The notes beneath the pieces are model-generated. The model ran no database searches and was not told the origin of the DNA. It was given only the letters and a program-made list of their open reading frames with translations. From Cycas panzhihuaensis (lineage: Eukaryota > Cycadophyta), in the NCBI GenBank assembly GCA_023213395.1, contig CM041465.1, positions 129,339,741-129,403,740 of the forward strand: DNA of 64,000 nucleotides. The letters are read 5' to 3'. The translations under genes were made by a program, and so were the position numbers. Below, piece after piece: positions 43,955 to 55,876 of the stretch. Numbering within the stretch: position 1 is the stretch's first letter; the number at the start of each line of letters is the position of its first letter.

Positions 43955-45894
43955 TATTTTTTGGCTACTGGTAATGGATACGGACAGGTCGACTCAAGTA
44001 AGCACAGGTATGCTTCTTCCTTTTCACTTCTATAGTTTCTTTGAAAAGGTTGATAGAAGTATTGCCTCATTGCATGACTGACTGCTTCATTTATATGATC
44101 ACATTGCATCCATTTGGCTTGATCATACTGCTTATCATATTGTGAGCCTATGATGACCCAGTGGGACCTACCTTTTTACAAGGTAGGCATCCCTATGGCA
44201 CTCTATGACCCTCCACGCTACCTCCACGTTGCCTCAAGCCTCACTTGATTTATATGACCCATTTATACCCTAGCCTCGCGTCCTTATCATGATGTTTCTG
44301 GGACCTTTAGCCCTTGATACTACTTTTGGCCTTGTTCACATGCCTTCCGAACTATCCCTAGCCACCTAGACAGGAGGGTCAGCCCCTCCCTGGCCTGCCA
44401 CATTAGCTTTTAAGGCTTCCGAAACCCAAATTATTACCATTTTGGCTTTCTAGCCCTGCACCACTGTAAACTTAGTGGTACCATGAAGTTTACCATGGCG
44501 CGACTATTGCAACTTTTTTTTATATCTGTCGTGGCAATTCTCACCTTTTTCGTGGAATTGCCACGTGGCCACTTACCTAGCTCAACCCTATTTGTGCCCT
44601 AAATACTCAATTAGGGTTGATATGGTTATAAAACCCCAAAAGACCATCATTTTACCTCTCTTAACTCTCTAACTTAACTTCCTACTGCAACAGTTTCTAC
44701 TCTTTTCTTCCTTCCTTCCACAAGTGTGTCTATAATCCTATATTTTCTCGCCCGCCCCTAGATCCACCAGAATTGGCTCTTCTCTATGGTGGGAAGCTCT
44801 CTACCAAGCACTCTCAAGCAAGTTTTGCATGGTTTCTCCTTCAAATATGCCTCAACAAGTGTCTCCTACTGCCGCCCTTAGGGAAACCTCCTATAAAACC
44901 CTACAAGAACTCTTCTTCTTCACTGGTTATAAGGGCAAATATGCCCTAAACTTAGCCTAGTAGCCCTTCTTGCAGCCCCTTCTTGGAAGGGATATTCTCT
45001 TATGTGTATAGGTTTGAAGTGGTATTTCATGAAGGGAAAAGACGTCCAGATCTGGGTAAGCTTCACCCTCTTTTCTTCTTCTTCACTTCATTTGCTTCCC
45101 TTTTGTTTCATTTACTTTTCATAAGGGGAAGGTAAGGAAGCCCCTATCCTTCGCTTCAATCTTGGTCACGCATTGACTGACCGGTGAGAGAGTGCAAGTT
45201 GCGCATGAGCGAGGTCCTTCATCGACCACCACACTTGACTAGGTACGCTTTGTCCCTCTTTCGTCACTTCTCGTCCTCTTTGCTTTTACATAAAAATCTA
45301 TTATCTTAGTCCAATAGTAGGAAGTGTATTCCTCTTTATTTCTGCTACCCATCCTAAAAATACCCCATAGATGCATTTCATTTAGCTTGTATGATTACGT
45401 GTGAGATGCTTGTACTTCCTTTTTCTTTCTTTTGTACTTTGCTTATTAAGTGAAAAGAGAGGAAAGGAAAGAATTCCCCTTTTGTCTATTTTTTGTCCCT
45501 TCCATTAGTTGTATTTGTCTGAGTCAAATAAATCTAGGGAAGTCTATTCACATTCACCTTAGGCTCTTTGCCCTCACCTTGTCAACTTTGTTTCTACTTT
45601 GACATAGGGAAACCCCATCTAGGATTCCTCTTCTCCCTTCCGGCCATCTAAGGGTGGGATGACCTTTCTCTTGAGACCATCCAGGCTGCCCCCCATATGT
45701 GTTTTCCTTCCCTGACTGAAGGCTACTACAAGGTAGTTGGGTGCCATTCGCAGGTCCCAAACTCGCGCTCCAGTGCACAGGTGCCCTGCGTGGTGCTTTC
45801 TTTGCTTATAGGCCATTACCTGCACCTTCAACATCAATTGTTGACTACCATCATTCCTATTGAGCATAGTGATTATCCCATAGACGCGTATCCA
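43955..45894 (+). repeat. 5' LTR of T
   Basis: It starts TATTTTTTGGCTACTGG (3' copy TGTTTCCTAGCTACTAGG) and ends GCGTATCCA. TATAAAA at 44627-44633 is the likely promoter. A TGGTGACC sequence right after the end, repeated 13 bases on, may be the primer site, but I cannot match it to a tRNA. Minus-strand readings of 70-80 codons near 45554-45867 are shadows. Confidence 0.85.
44627..44633 (+). promoter_or_regulatory. T LTR TATA box
   Basis: TATAAAACCCC is conserved in the 3' LTR at 55537-55543. The transcript leader should start about 30 bases downstream, upstream of the intron-like segment found in the 3' LTR. Confidence 0.65.
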
Positions 45895-46153
45895 CTGGTG
45901 ACCATACTGGTGACCTGCCAGTAAGGGAGCTAGTTCCTATCTCTTTTTGTTGGTGCTACTGCCTTTTAGTGGTCTTCTCTACTTATCTCTTACGTTGGGC
46001 AGCCCCCAACATATACTTTGCATTCCTTTTTCCCTCTTCTGACGTGTTAGCAAGTTTTGTATGCGATGCTTATCACGTCACCTACGTAGTTTGCCTCCAT
46101 TATTAGAAGACCTGGCATATGATCTTCTTTAATCATTGGATCCTAATTCAACA

Positions 46154-48500
46154 ATGGAAGGATACCCTTCAGATTGGGCTTATCATGCTTTTGCTTTGGG
46201 AGCTCATGAGTTTCCCACATCTTTTGTAGTGTCCACCTAAGAGGGTGATGATCCTATTTACTATCCGGGTGACCAACATCACCCACTTGATGCCCATCCC
46301 AGGGCCCATCTTCTCTTGAGATTCATCACCCAGGTGGTGATTCTTATGAGGAGCACCCTAAGGGGTCTACTTCGTTTAAGGTCCCGTCTACCTCCTACGA
46401 TCAAGTGGATACCCCTCTCGCTGACGTGGTTAAAGCCCTTAGCGAGTGCTTTCGTGCTGCTCATCTTCAATCACGTCCTAGATGGTTTGAAAATGTCTTG
46501 CGTGGTGGGGCACCCTCCTCATCTGTGCTTGTCCCACCATCTTCATCTGCATCTACACCTCCCATAACGAGCAACCCCTTTATGCCTATACATTCGTCCC
46601 ACTCTATCCTTACATCTACCCTAGGGACATCTATTGTACCTTCTATTCCTCATCATGGTCCCAGTGCTTCGGGGCCCTCTCATGGTATGTCTTTCTCCTA
46701 ACTTAGGGTTAGTATACCTTTCCCTAGTCAAGTCAACATGCCACTTCCTAATGTGGTGCATGCATTTCCTAGGAGGCCTAGAGGTCCTACCAGCACCCCT
46801 ACTACTAGTCATGTGGAATCTGCTCCTACGTATGCTCAAATCCAATCTAATGGCCCTTCTCTTTGTGTACCCCCAGGCTATACATCTCAACCTTAGGGGC
46901 ATGGAAAAGGGAACCATATTCCAGCTTACGGGGTGGACCCATTACATCCATATGGTGTTGTGCCACCCACAGGCGGCTTATATGGATAAAACTTGGTTTC
47001 TCACCCTTCCTTTCTACTGTCCTATATAGCTCCTTACACTATGCCTTTCTAAGGAAACCCAACTTCCTTCTAAAGCGCTTACCCTCAAGGCCCTTTTCCG
47101 CAAGGGACATTTCCTCAAGGAGGGATAGGCCTACTGCCCCCATCCATTCCTTGTCCACTACCTCCCACATCGTTTGTCGATCCTATGGTCTAGGCGAGGG
47201 CATGTCCCTTCATGGATTATGGATCAACACCATTATTGATTGAGGCGTTAAGAACCAATTTACTGCCTCATCCTCCTGAAGTTCCTAAGTTCGATGGAGC
47301 TTCATCATAGGATCCAGTAGAGCATGTTTATAGTTTCTCTATGACGTGCATAGACTATTGGGCCTATGATCACATACTAATGAAATTATTTCCATGATCC
47401 CTACAAGGCGATGCCTTTAAATGGTTTTATCGTCTTCTTGCCCATTCCATTTTCTCGTTCCAGCAACTTGTGGATGAATTCATCAACTATTTTGATGTGG
47501 CTCGTCCATTTGAAAGTGAAATGAAATCCCTCCTTTCTCTTAAAAAAGGTCACAATGAGATGAATCGTGACTTTGTGTGGTGATTTCATGACCTCATCCA
47601 TTCCACTAAGGCTACTTTAGCTGAGGAATTAAAGAGCGACTTCTTTGTTAATGCACTTCACCCTGAAGTCCATGTGGAAGTCCTTAAGATGGGGGTGACC
47701 ACATGTAATTCCGTTATCACAAAGTGCTTAGCACTTGAAGCTATTGAGATCATGGCTGGACTCAAGAAGCCTCTCAAGCCCTCACAATGACGTAAGGCAC
47801 TACCCCAAACCAAAGAAACCAAACCACAATAATCCACTAGGCCTTCTTCTCATCCGACTGAGAAGACCCTAGACCCGCTCACTTCTGATATACATTCATT
47901 CGAGCATACGATGAAGGAACTTAAATTGTAAGCTCCTTCATCACCCACTTCCAATAAATAAATCCAACAAGCTACTTAAGTCACTCCCCCTAAGGGCAGT
48001 AATACCCAGTCCTCTCAAGAAAGGAAGCCAGATTCCTTGCTTGAGAAGAAGTGGCATTCTGTTCATGGGGAATGTTTCCATGACAACCCATGTTGTAGGG
48101 CTCAACATCCTAGGGATGCCCCACAATGTGACTCATATTTTAAATAGGCCTCAAGGCCCAACCTAGACCAACTGATCCACAAGGATCTGTTCCCCAAGCA
48201 TGGGGAGCGTAATCGTAATGCTCAACCCAAAAACAACTGGAACTGGGGAAGATCTCTGAATTCTCGTCCTTCACATGATAAAGGGAAGGGCACTTGGGAT
48301 TCATCTTCTTCCTCACGTTCCCTTGACCATCATACTTCCTCACCTTCACAGTCACGGAATAGGGAAAGAAGGTGATCCAAATACTTGACGCCACCCCCTT
48401 ATATGCCCTGACTTGATCTCAAGCTGCTAAAGAGGCAGCCGGCGCCTCTTCTTCTACTCCACACTCTGATCCTCTTCTAGAAACCTCCCTTCTAGAAGTT
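46154..48500 (+). pseudogene. T gag
   Basis: ATG 46154 begins MEGYPSDWAYHAFALGAH. A long Ser/Pro-rich N-terminal region (46400-47200) follows. The capsid core near 47270-47760 shows VPKFDGASS, then LQGDAFKWFYRLLAHSI, FSFQQLVDEFINYFDVARP and ELKSDFFVNALHPEVH. This L-x-G-x-A-x-x-W-F gag pattern resembles Tat/Ogre-type elements. A basic tail with RNRNAQPKNNWNWG-like sequence may bind RNA; no clear CCHC knuckle was found. Several stops and frameshifts are present, especially between 46700 and 47270. Confidence 0.78.
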
Positions 48501-48599
48501 TTGTTACTTCCCAAGACTATTCTCATTCATCCAGGTCACTACAATTTCAAGAGAGTCCTTCCTCAACTTACTGTGAAGGGGAAGGCCTTTTCTGTCATT

Positions 48600-49160
48600 G
48601 ACGAGCTTTGTATCGTGGCCGCCAAGATGTCCATTATGGACATCTTGAGAAGTTATCTCAAACAATGAACACTCCTTTTGGAAGCTTTAGGGTTGGGTGA
48701 CACACCCATTCATGCTTTGGGTATCACCCAAAGCCATGAGCCCATCATTTTCTTTGACCCTAAAGACCTTCCCCTCGCATGTGAAAGGGAACGCCAATGG
48801 AACTTCCCTTTCACCATCACTATTGACACACCAAACTGTACCTTGTGAAGGACTGTTGTCGATAATGGTTCTTTCGTTAATGCCATGCCCTTGCACATTA
48901 TGCAAGAGCTTGGTATTTCTGCCTTGGAACCTGTTCCATGGAGATGCCAAGGCTACGATGGTAGCGAAAAGACTCCATTGGGATCTGTTTCGATCCCACT
49001 CACTCTCGAGGGCAAGACTATCCTCACCAACATTGTAGTCCTTGACGTAGACGTCGACTACAATCTTCTTTTGGGTCAACCATGGCTCAATCATATGGGA
49101 GTCGTGTGTTCAACCTGCTGGGGGCAACTTAAGTTCATCTACGATGGATGAATGACGGTT
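48600..49160 (+). pseudogene. T aspartic protease (Tat/Ogre type)
   Basis: The active site is TVVDNGSFVNAMPLHIMQEL with Asp at 48861-48863. The D-N-G-S variant is characteristic of Tat/Ogre-lineage proteases. Downstream are GYDGSEKTPLGSVSIPL, VVLDVDVDYNLLLGQPWLN and GQLKFIYDG, all in order. Spacing is normal and the 88 codons from 48885 are open, so this is the best preserved domain of T. A stop precedes it at 48848 (GAAGG context). Confidence 0.88.
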
Positions 49161-50178
49161 GTTTCCCGCGAATGCCCACCTATTAAACAAACTCGTCCTA
49201 CCAACCAAACAAGCCATGGTTATAGAAGGGGGACAAAGACCCTTCTACTCATGCCTCGACTTGCTCCATTGGCATACCCGATTCATTCCATCTTGAAGAA
49301 GATCCTGCATCTTCTTCCTCTAGCCTTACTCGCTTTGCTCCTATTAGTGTTGGGAGCTATGAGTACCTTGTCTTGTTCAGTGATGACGAGTCCCATGGCG
49401 AGGATGAGGACTTTCCTCACCCTGTCTCCTTCCTCTGCACTAATAGGAGACACCCTTCTTATTCTAAGTCCCAACCTAGAACTCCTCTTTTATTGGAGAG
49501 ACCAGTCATCCCCTTGTATCGCATGCCATTGCACGCATTGATCCACAGGTCCTTGATTCTTCCTCTCCATCAACCCCCGCAGGTGATGACCTCGAGGAAC
49601 TTCCTTTTGCTCCTTATGAGGAGCCCCTTCTTGACTCTCCCTTAGAGTCTTTTGGGGATGTTGGATAACCTATTGACCATCATATCTCCGTTACTCCCAC
49701 TTCCTCCAGCACCTCATCTATTCGAAGTAATATCATCCACGGAATAGATTACTTCAAAGATGATGAGGGTTTACTTGAGCACTTAGCGGGCTCTGTGCCC
49801 AATCTTGTGGAGGTTCCCTCTCTATGAGTTTCCCTTCGAGGTCTCATCAATGAGGAATTAATCCATCAGGCTCGCCTCCTAAACCTTGAGTTCTTGGATG
49901 AGGGATGTTTAGCCACCTACCAAGCTAACCTTGCATCTAAATCCTGCTCTCAAAAGACCTACGATAAACACCTACGTTCTCGTCCCTTGTATCCTGGGGA
50001 CTATGTCCTCAAATTAGAATATCTCCATGATCGCTTGACTAAATTTATACCTAAATGGGTTAGTCCCTTTGCCGTTCTCGAGAGTCTCAATAATGACCCC
50101 TACAGGATCGCCACCCTAGAGGGCCTTGAATTTGAAAAAGCTGTTAGTAGGAAATTCCTCAAGAAATTCTATACATGA
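49161..50178 (+). pseudogene. T linker fused to integrase C-terminal tail
   Basis: After the protease comes a Ser/Pro/acid-rich linker (49160-49800, with SDDESHGEDEDFPHP). Near 49820 the reading changes to an integrase C-terminal tail, LINEELIHQARLLNLEFLDE, then YDKHLRSRPLYPGDYVLK, KFIPKWVSPFAVLE and a KKFYT end followed by the stop at 50178. The last 94 codons are open. The R-P-x-x-PGD-x-V and final L-K-K-(F/Y)-Y features match Tat-type integrase ends. RT, RNase H and the DDE core should lie between the two parts but are absent. Confidence 0.72.
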
Positions 50179-51476
50179 CTTCGTCGTCACCTCTCTCAGA
50201 CTCTGAAATGAGCCTAAACTACCATCCTAAGTTGTCCCCATTCCTCCTGATCACAGGCGGAATGACAGCTTATGGTGGCTCTCTCGTTCTTTCGATTCCT
50301 TCCACAGAACCTTTGTTCTCATTCTCTTGGGAACCTCGTCCTCCTATTTGGGCATCCCCTAATTAGGATGACATTTCGGAGTGTCGTCACTCCTGTCCTA
50401 TTTGGAATTTCCTTTGCATATCCCGCTATGCTCCCATGTGGACATGTGTGTCGCCCTTATCTCCTAGCCTCACATGTATCTATCGCCGCTACTCATGGTA
50501 ATTGTGTGTGCTCCCATTAGGAACATGGTCCTGCATGAAAGGAAATGTACATAACTTAAACAAATATCATAACACAAAACTCATACAACAATCATACATA
50601 TCCTTGTGCATCCGTGCGCCCCCATACATACACATACATAAATGTGTAAGAAGAAACATATATATCATCCATCACATATCAAGATACACATCGTCATACA
50701 TCAAATGAGGTATCAATCACCTTGTCTATATACATCAAAATAATCATGTGTCATATCATACAAATAGTATGGTACATCGTCTGTGGGAAGCTGATGTCCT
50801 TGTAGGGAGGGTACAATCATGTGACTACATATGGTGACTCCCTGGAGATCTGTGCTTCCCCTATCACTACCTTACTGCTACCCTGCCCCTGGGGTATCAT
50901 CTTGTGGTCGATGTGATCCCTCTCCTAGGGACCACGTCCCTCTAAGACTCCTCCTCAGTCTCTAGGAGCCTCCTGCTCCACTCTCCTCATCCTGTGGTCT
51001 CCTCGAGGTCGTCGCCACCGTATGGGTATATGTCTTGCTCTGCACCGACCTCGATGCCACTTCATCTACCAGTCGATCGTATCGGGCCTGAATATAATCT
51101 TAATCCATCTCTATGCTATGGAGCCTCTCCTCCATCCCTCTGAGATGCTCCTCCATCACTGCTAGCCGAATGTGGCCCTCTATATCCCCTCTGCCTCCTC
51201 CTTGAGCCTCTAGTACCTGCACCCAACTCTATAGGGCATCCCTCTCAGCTCGGGTAGTATCCAACCCTGCCTGCTACCGTCCCACATGTGCCTCGTGCTC
51301 CTATGACTCTACAATCCATATGTCTCTTGCCCTTATCAATGGAGTGAATGCTATTGCGTGGTTGCCTGCTGATATGGGCTCATCGTTTGCCTGGATGGGA
51401 GGCTGTCCCTCTACATAGGCCTGAGGGAATCTCTCTCGAACTACTGTCTCTACTAGTCTCTGGATGTCTACTATAC

Positions 51477-51534
51477 CTGCAATCTAGTACATCATGTATC
51501 AGTACATGTCCATACACATATCAAATCAAAATCA

Positions 51535-51606
<72 letters not shown>

Positions 51607-51641
51607 CAATTAAATAACAACAGGAATAGGTTATGTCTCAC
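51477..51641 (-). other. Intron of the antisense T gene
   Basis: This 165-bp minus-strand intron has donor CCAG|GTGAGACA and acceptor GATTGCAG|GTATAG. Splicing keeps the frame in phase 1, and about 200 more codons follow with only Gln/Trp-type stops, while reading through hits TAA within three codons. It carries a (TA)33-type microsatellite at 51538-51604. Confidence 0.65.
51538..51604. repeat. (TA)n microsatellite inside the intron
   Basis: About 33 uninterrupted TA units inside the antisense-gene intron. Confidence 0.95.
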
Positions 51642-52819
51642 CTGGTGAGGTTGTCGGCTCCTCTACTCGCGTGACTGCCTCTGCCTCGAGCACTCCACTA
51701 GTTGCAGGTACCTCCTCCTCCTCAGGTACCTCCACAGCCACTGCCTCAACTACTAGGGCATCCTTCCTCTCCTCAGTTGGTGCAGCTACCTCTCCAGATC
51801 TCCTGATGATCTGTAGCCTGCGGGACTGCCTCTCCACCTACGGTCCCTGATGGACCTGCCTCTTTGCTTGTGGTCCCTGATGGACCTGCCTCTCTGTATG
51901 CGGCTCATGATGGTCCGGCCCCATCACCTCCATCGCTACCCTTGTCATCTCCTAGGGGCACTCTTACCCCGCCTGCCTCATTATCATTATCCCCCCTCAC
52001 TGATCTATACGGATCTGTTATGTAGTCTATCATGGTGAGGAGGTCTAGCAATGTGGCCTCCACTGAGCAACGGACATGAGCCTGGTCCTCGGTCCCTCTG
52101 AACCTAGTTTTCCACCTATGTATCATCAGGGCCCACTCTGAAATAAGGTGTGGTCCCTATGTCGATGCTACTGCTCCAAAGTGGTCAAAAAACTAGCATT
52201 GTAGTAGAGTATTGTATGATAGTCTGCCCTTCCCTGCTACCCGAATAGCGTCCAGCTATGTGAAAAGGTTTACTGCTATAAGGGTAGCCTAATCCATCCT
52301 CTCTCCTTCCTTGCACCAATGCACTGCATCCATCCAACCACTTGGAATGTCCCTATAGCTCTGTTTTTGGGATATCCGGAACAGAATGCACAATGTAATC
52401 AACTTCCTCACCCAAGGAACCCCTGACATCACCATGCTTTGGAGAGGTATCCCTCACCTCTCCCACCTGTCTGAGACTGTGAAAAAAGTAGCAGCCTCCC
52501 TATGTGTTGCCTTATTGCTGGGTAGTGCTCCTAGTGTCACCAACCTCCCTATTGTCGATATCCACAGTATCCTCCTGACATCTCCTGGTGTCATCGATAC
52601 ATCCCTTACTTGGGGTAGATAGAAGACATGTCTCTGCCTATTCTATTGGGACACTATATCCACCAACAGCCTCTGATCTGATGTGTACTGGGGTGTCTTC
52701 GTGACCTTTAGTAGGCCACATCTCAATAATATATGCCTATCCTCCCTCGACATCATCTCAATGAAACTGAGCATAGCCATACCTATGTTTTTGTGGTTAT
52801 CCACCGTGATCACAACCTA

Positions 52820-54053
52820 TAAAATACCATAAAACAAGTCAAAACTTAGCCCCTGACCATCCCTCGGCCTCTGGACTATCTCTCGGCCTTATTTAGTTGA
52901 GATTTGGGGACCCCCGAGCCCCCATCTTTATTTTTCATCTGTTCTGCCTTCACACCACGCTAAACTTCACGGTACTGCAGAGTTTGGCCTGGGTCCTGCG
53001 GTGAGTGTGGCCCCATGACAAAGATCACAACACCATGATCTTTGCCACAGTGTGAATGTCACCCCCCCAAAAGGGGGGGGTTTCCTGCCCAAAAACCCAA
53101 AAATTTCTTCCTAGCGGGCCACAACCAGGCCTGCTAGGACTAGGGTTGCCTAATGCCCCATTCTTGCCTCTCTCTAGGTCCAACTTGGACTCCTAGAGAT
53201 CTTTTTCCGCCTATATGGGGCCCAAAATTACATTAAAAACTATAAAAATCAAATCACGAGATGGGTTATGCTTTCGAAGATCCACTCACTGGGTCAGGTC
53301 GAGCGCTCGCCATCTCATCTCGGTGATCCCAATGGCTATCTCTCGGCTCCGATCTAACGGTCGGATCTCTCTCTGTATACCTCTGAAGTTGGGTAGCGCT
53401 CTGTTGCGTAAGGGAAGGGCTCTGGATTCGTTTGAGAGCCCATGAAAATAAATTCCATTTTTATCAATTTTTCTTATATTTCCTTATATAAGCAGGGGGC
53501 CTGACGGGCACCTTCTCTGTTCCCACTTCTGTGGCAGTTGTTGAGATCGTTTCTCATCCCCGATCATCTTCACCTTCTAGCCCTATTTCCTATTGTGCTC
53601 CTATAGCCTTCATTTTCGCTTATTCTTTTGGCTGCATTTATGGTGCCTCGTTGATACATCTTTCGCAGGGCCCTTCTGTCTCATTTTACGTGCCACTCCT
53701 GTGCATGCCTAAGTTTATACTCATTTGGCTCGTTTCACCATCCTAGACTCATTTTTGTAGCCCGTTCCTACCCCTGGGGTCTCCAAAGGGAATGCTCCCT
53801 CCATTCGGAGTCATTCTTTACTTTCATAAGCAACCTTTGGTATCCCAGGGTGCCCTTTTGCCGCCCGCTCTCAGCTAGTGGTTGGATAGCCTACTCTTGT
53901 CCTTGGGTAGCCTTATTGCTAAGTCCTCCTACCCTTATTGCTAAGTCCTCCTACCCTTCGCGACCACCTATTACTTGCCACATAAGACTATTTTTCCTCG
54001 ACTTCTACATTATTATACATCTTCTCTACCAAGACTTTTTACTTTTCTCGTTC
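52820..54053. other. T interior between antisense gene and RNase H
   Basis: There is no assigned gene. A possible upstream exon of the antisense gene could lie near 53215-53445 on the minus strand (ATG context, then GAGAG|GTATAC) but is unproven. 53912-53955 is an exact 22-bp tandem duplication (CTTATTGCTAAGTCCTCCTACC twice). A C8-G8-like stretch lies at 53064-53084. Confidence 0.5.
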
Positions 54054-54510
54054 ATGACTCTCTTCACCTTTACCAACAATGGAAGCCGCAGTAATCTTGG
54101 ACCTTCTACTGCCACATGGATTCTTTGTGGTCCTTCCGGGCATGATTTCCTGCGTTCTAGAATCTTCCTCCTTGAGGCCTCCAATGATGAAGCTAAATAC
54201 ACAGTTGTTATCAAAGCCCTCACTAATGCACTCTATTTCCATCATGGATCTATTATTCTTCTTTGCGGCTCCCAAGTGGTGGTGTCCCATCTCATCCAAG
54301 TTTACCAGGTGTGATGCCCTCACTTCGATTGCCAAATCCCTACTGGCTAATTTCTAGTCTATCGACATCTGACACATCCCTCACGCCCTCAATGCTGAGG
54401 CGGATAGCCTTGTTCACCTCATCCTTGAGTGTCACCTTCCTCTTCTTGTTGACTACCCCTGAGACTTGCCTGGTCGCTTTGTTACCTAAGGATCATGCCA
54501 TCACACAGAT
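54054..54510 (+). pseudogene. T RNase H of archaeal-like (Tat) type
   Basis: ATG 54054 gives MTLFTFTNNGSRSNLGPS, where FTNNGS replaces the expected FTDGS. It continues with WILCGPSG, ASNDEAKYTVVIKALTNAL, LLCGSQVVVSHLIQVYQ and, after a frameshift near 54310, HALNAEADSLVHLILECH. The pattern EA-x-Y, (D)SQ-x-V-V and N-x-x-AD is that of the extra RNase H (aRNH) of Tat elements. Two of four catalytic acids are lost (D->N at the first site; D->G before SQ). It lies about 360 bases from the 3' LTR, while in typical Tat elements aRNH precedes integrase. Confidence 0.75.
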
Positions 54511-55876
54511 CACTTTGTGATCTATTTGTACCTCTAAAAGCTAGCTGCTAATGAGGTTAAACTATGACGACTACCAGGTTTGCTCATTCACCTGACATCA
54601 TCATGCACTTTTCTTTGCACCTTTGCGATGGGGGCAGCCCCCTCATCTTTCTTAGCTTCCAGTTGATTCTCGGGTGGTACATAGGCAGCCCCTATGTTGT
54701 CTCCACCCCTATCCTCATATCCACGCATTTTGCCACGACACTTACCGGCACCCTTGACTCTTGTTATGATCATGATTTATATATATATATACACATATGC
54801 TATTAACAGTTTTGTTACTAGCATTCGTCATCGCACCATGCTTCTGAGCAGCGAGGCTCTGCTGCCAAGGGGGTAATGTTTCCTAGCTACTAGGAATGGA
54901 TACAGATAGGTCAACTCAGGAAAGCACAGGTATGCTTCTTCCTTTTCACTTCTACAGATTCTTTGAAAAGGTTAACAGAAGTATTGCCTCATTGCATGAC
55001 TTACTACTTCATTTGTATGATCACCTTGCATCCATTTAGCTTGATCATGCTACTTGTCATATTGTGAGCCTATGACGACCCAGAGGGACTTACCTTTCTG
55101 CAAGGTAGGCATCCCCATAGCACTCTACGACCCTCCACGTTGCCTCAAGCCTCACTTGATTTATATGACTCGTTCATACCCTAGCCTCGCGTCCTTATCA
55201 TGACGTTTCTGGGACCTTTAGCCCTTGATACTACTTTTGGCCTTATTCATATGCCTTCTGGATTGTCCCTAGCCACCTGGATAGGAGGGCCAACCCCTCC
55301 TTGGCCTGCCACATCATCTTTTAAGGCTCCTGGAACCCACATTATTGCCATTCTGGCTTCTAGCCTCGCACTACTATAAACTTAGTGGTACCACGAAGTT
55401 TATCACGGTGTGACTATTGCAACTTGTTTTTATATCTTATGTGGTAATTCTCACCTTTTTCGTGGAATTGCCACATTGCCACTCGCCCAGCTCAGCCCTA
55501 TTCGTGCCCTAAACACTCAATTAGGATTGATATGGGTATAAAACCCTGAAAAACCATCATTTTACCTCTCTTGGCTCTCCAACTTAACTTCCTACTGCTG
55601 CGGTTTCTACTCTTTTCTTCCTTCCTTCCACAGGTGTATTTGCAATCTTGCATTTCCTACTGCTCCAGTCTAGGATCCACTTGCAATAGCTCTTCTCTGT
55701 GGTGGGAAGCTCTCTACCAAGCACTCTTAAGCAAGTTTTGTGTGGTTTCTCCTTCAAATATACCCCAGCAAGTATCTCCTATGGCTTCCCTTAGGGAAAC
55801 CTCTTACAAAAACCTGCAGGAACTCTTCTTCTTTGCTGGTTGTAGGGGCAAATCTACCCTAGACTCAGCCCAACAG

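Larger units (their letters stand above)
50872..52816 (-). pseudogene. T antisense plant-mobile-domain-like gene, two exons seen
   Basis: On the minus strand, exon 52816-51642 keeps one frame for over 900 bases, with only Gln/Trp/Arg-type stops. It reads DRHILLRCGLLKVTKTPQYT, then RHVFYLP and MTPGDVRRILWISTIGRLV, which fit the plant mobile domain (aminotransferase-like) pattern of L-x-R-x-G-L-L, F-x-L-P and T-x-x-D-V-x-x-I-L. AGPSGT repeats, a frameshift near 51850 and an acidic stretch follow. A GT-AG intron (51641-51477) then joins in phase to an exon running to about 50872, which has a Glu-rich coiled coil (MEEHLRGMEERLHSIEMD). An AG at 52817-52818 suggests a further upstream exon. Antisense mobile-domain ORFs are known in Tat-type elements such as Grande. 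Confidence 0.7.

Noticed and set aside
45554-45867. Minus-strand 74- and 82-codon readings, repeated near 57453
   Set aside because: They lie inside the T LTRs, are antisense to the transcript and match no protein pattern; they are chance readings in GC-richer DNA.
46621-47243. Overlapping 98-131-codon readings on both strands in T gag
   Set aside because: They are alternative-frame shadows over the Ser/Pro-rich gag N-terminus. The gag frame continues through stops.
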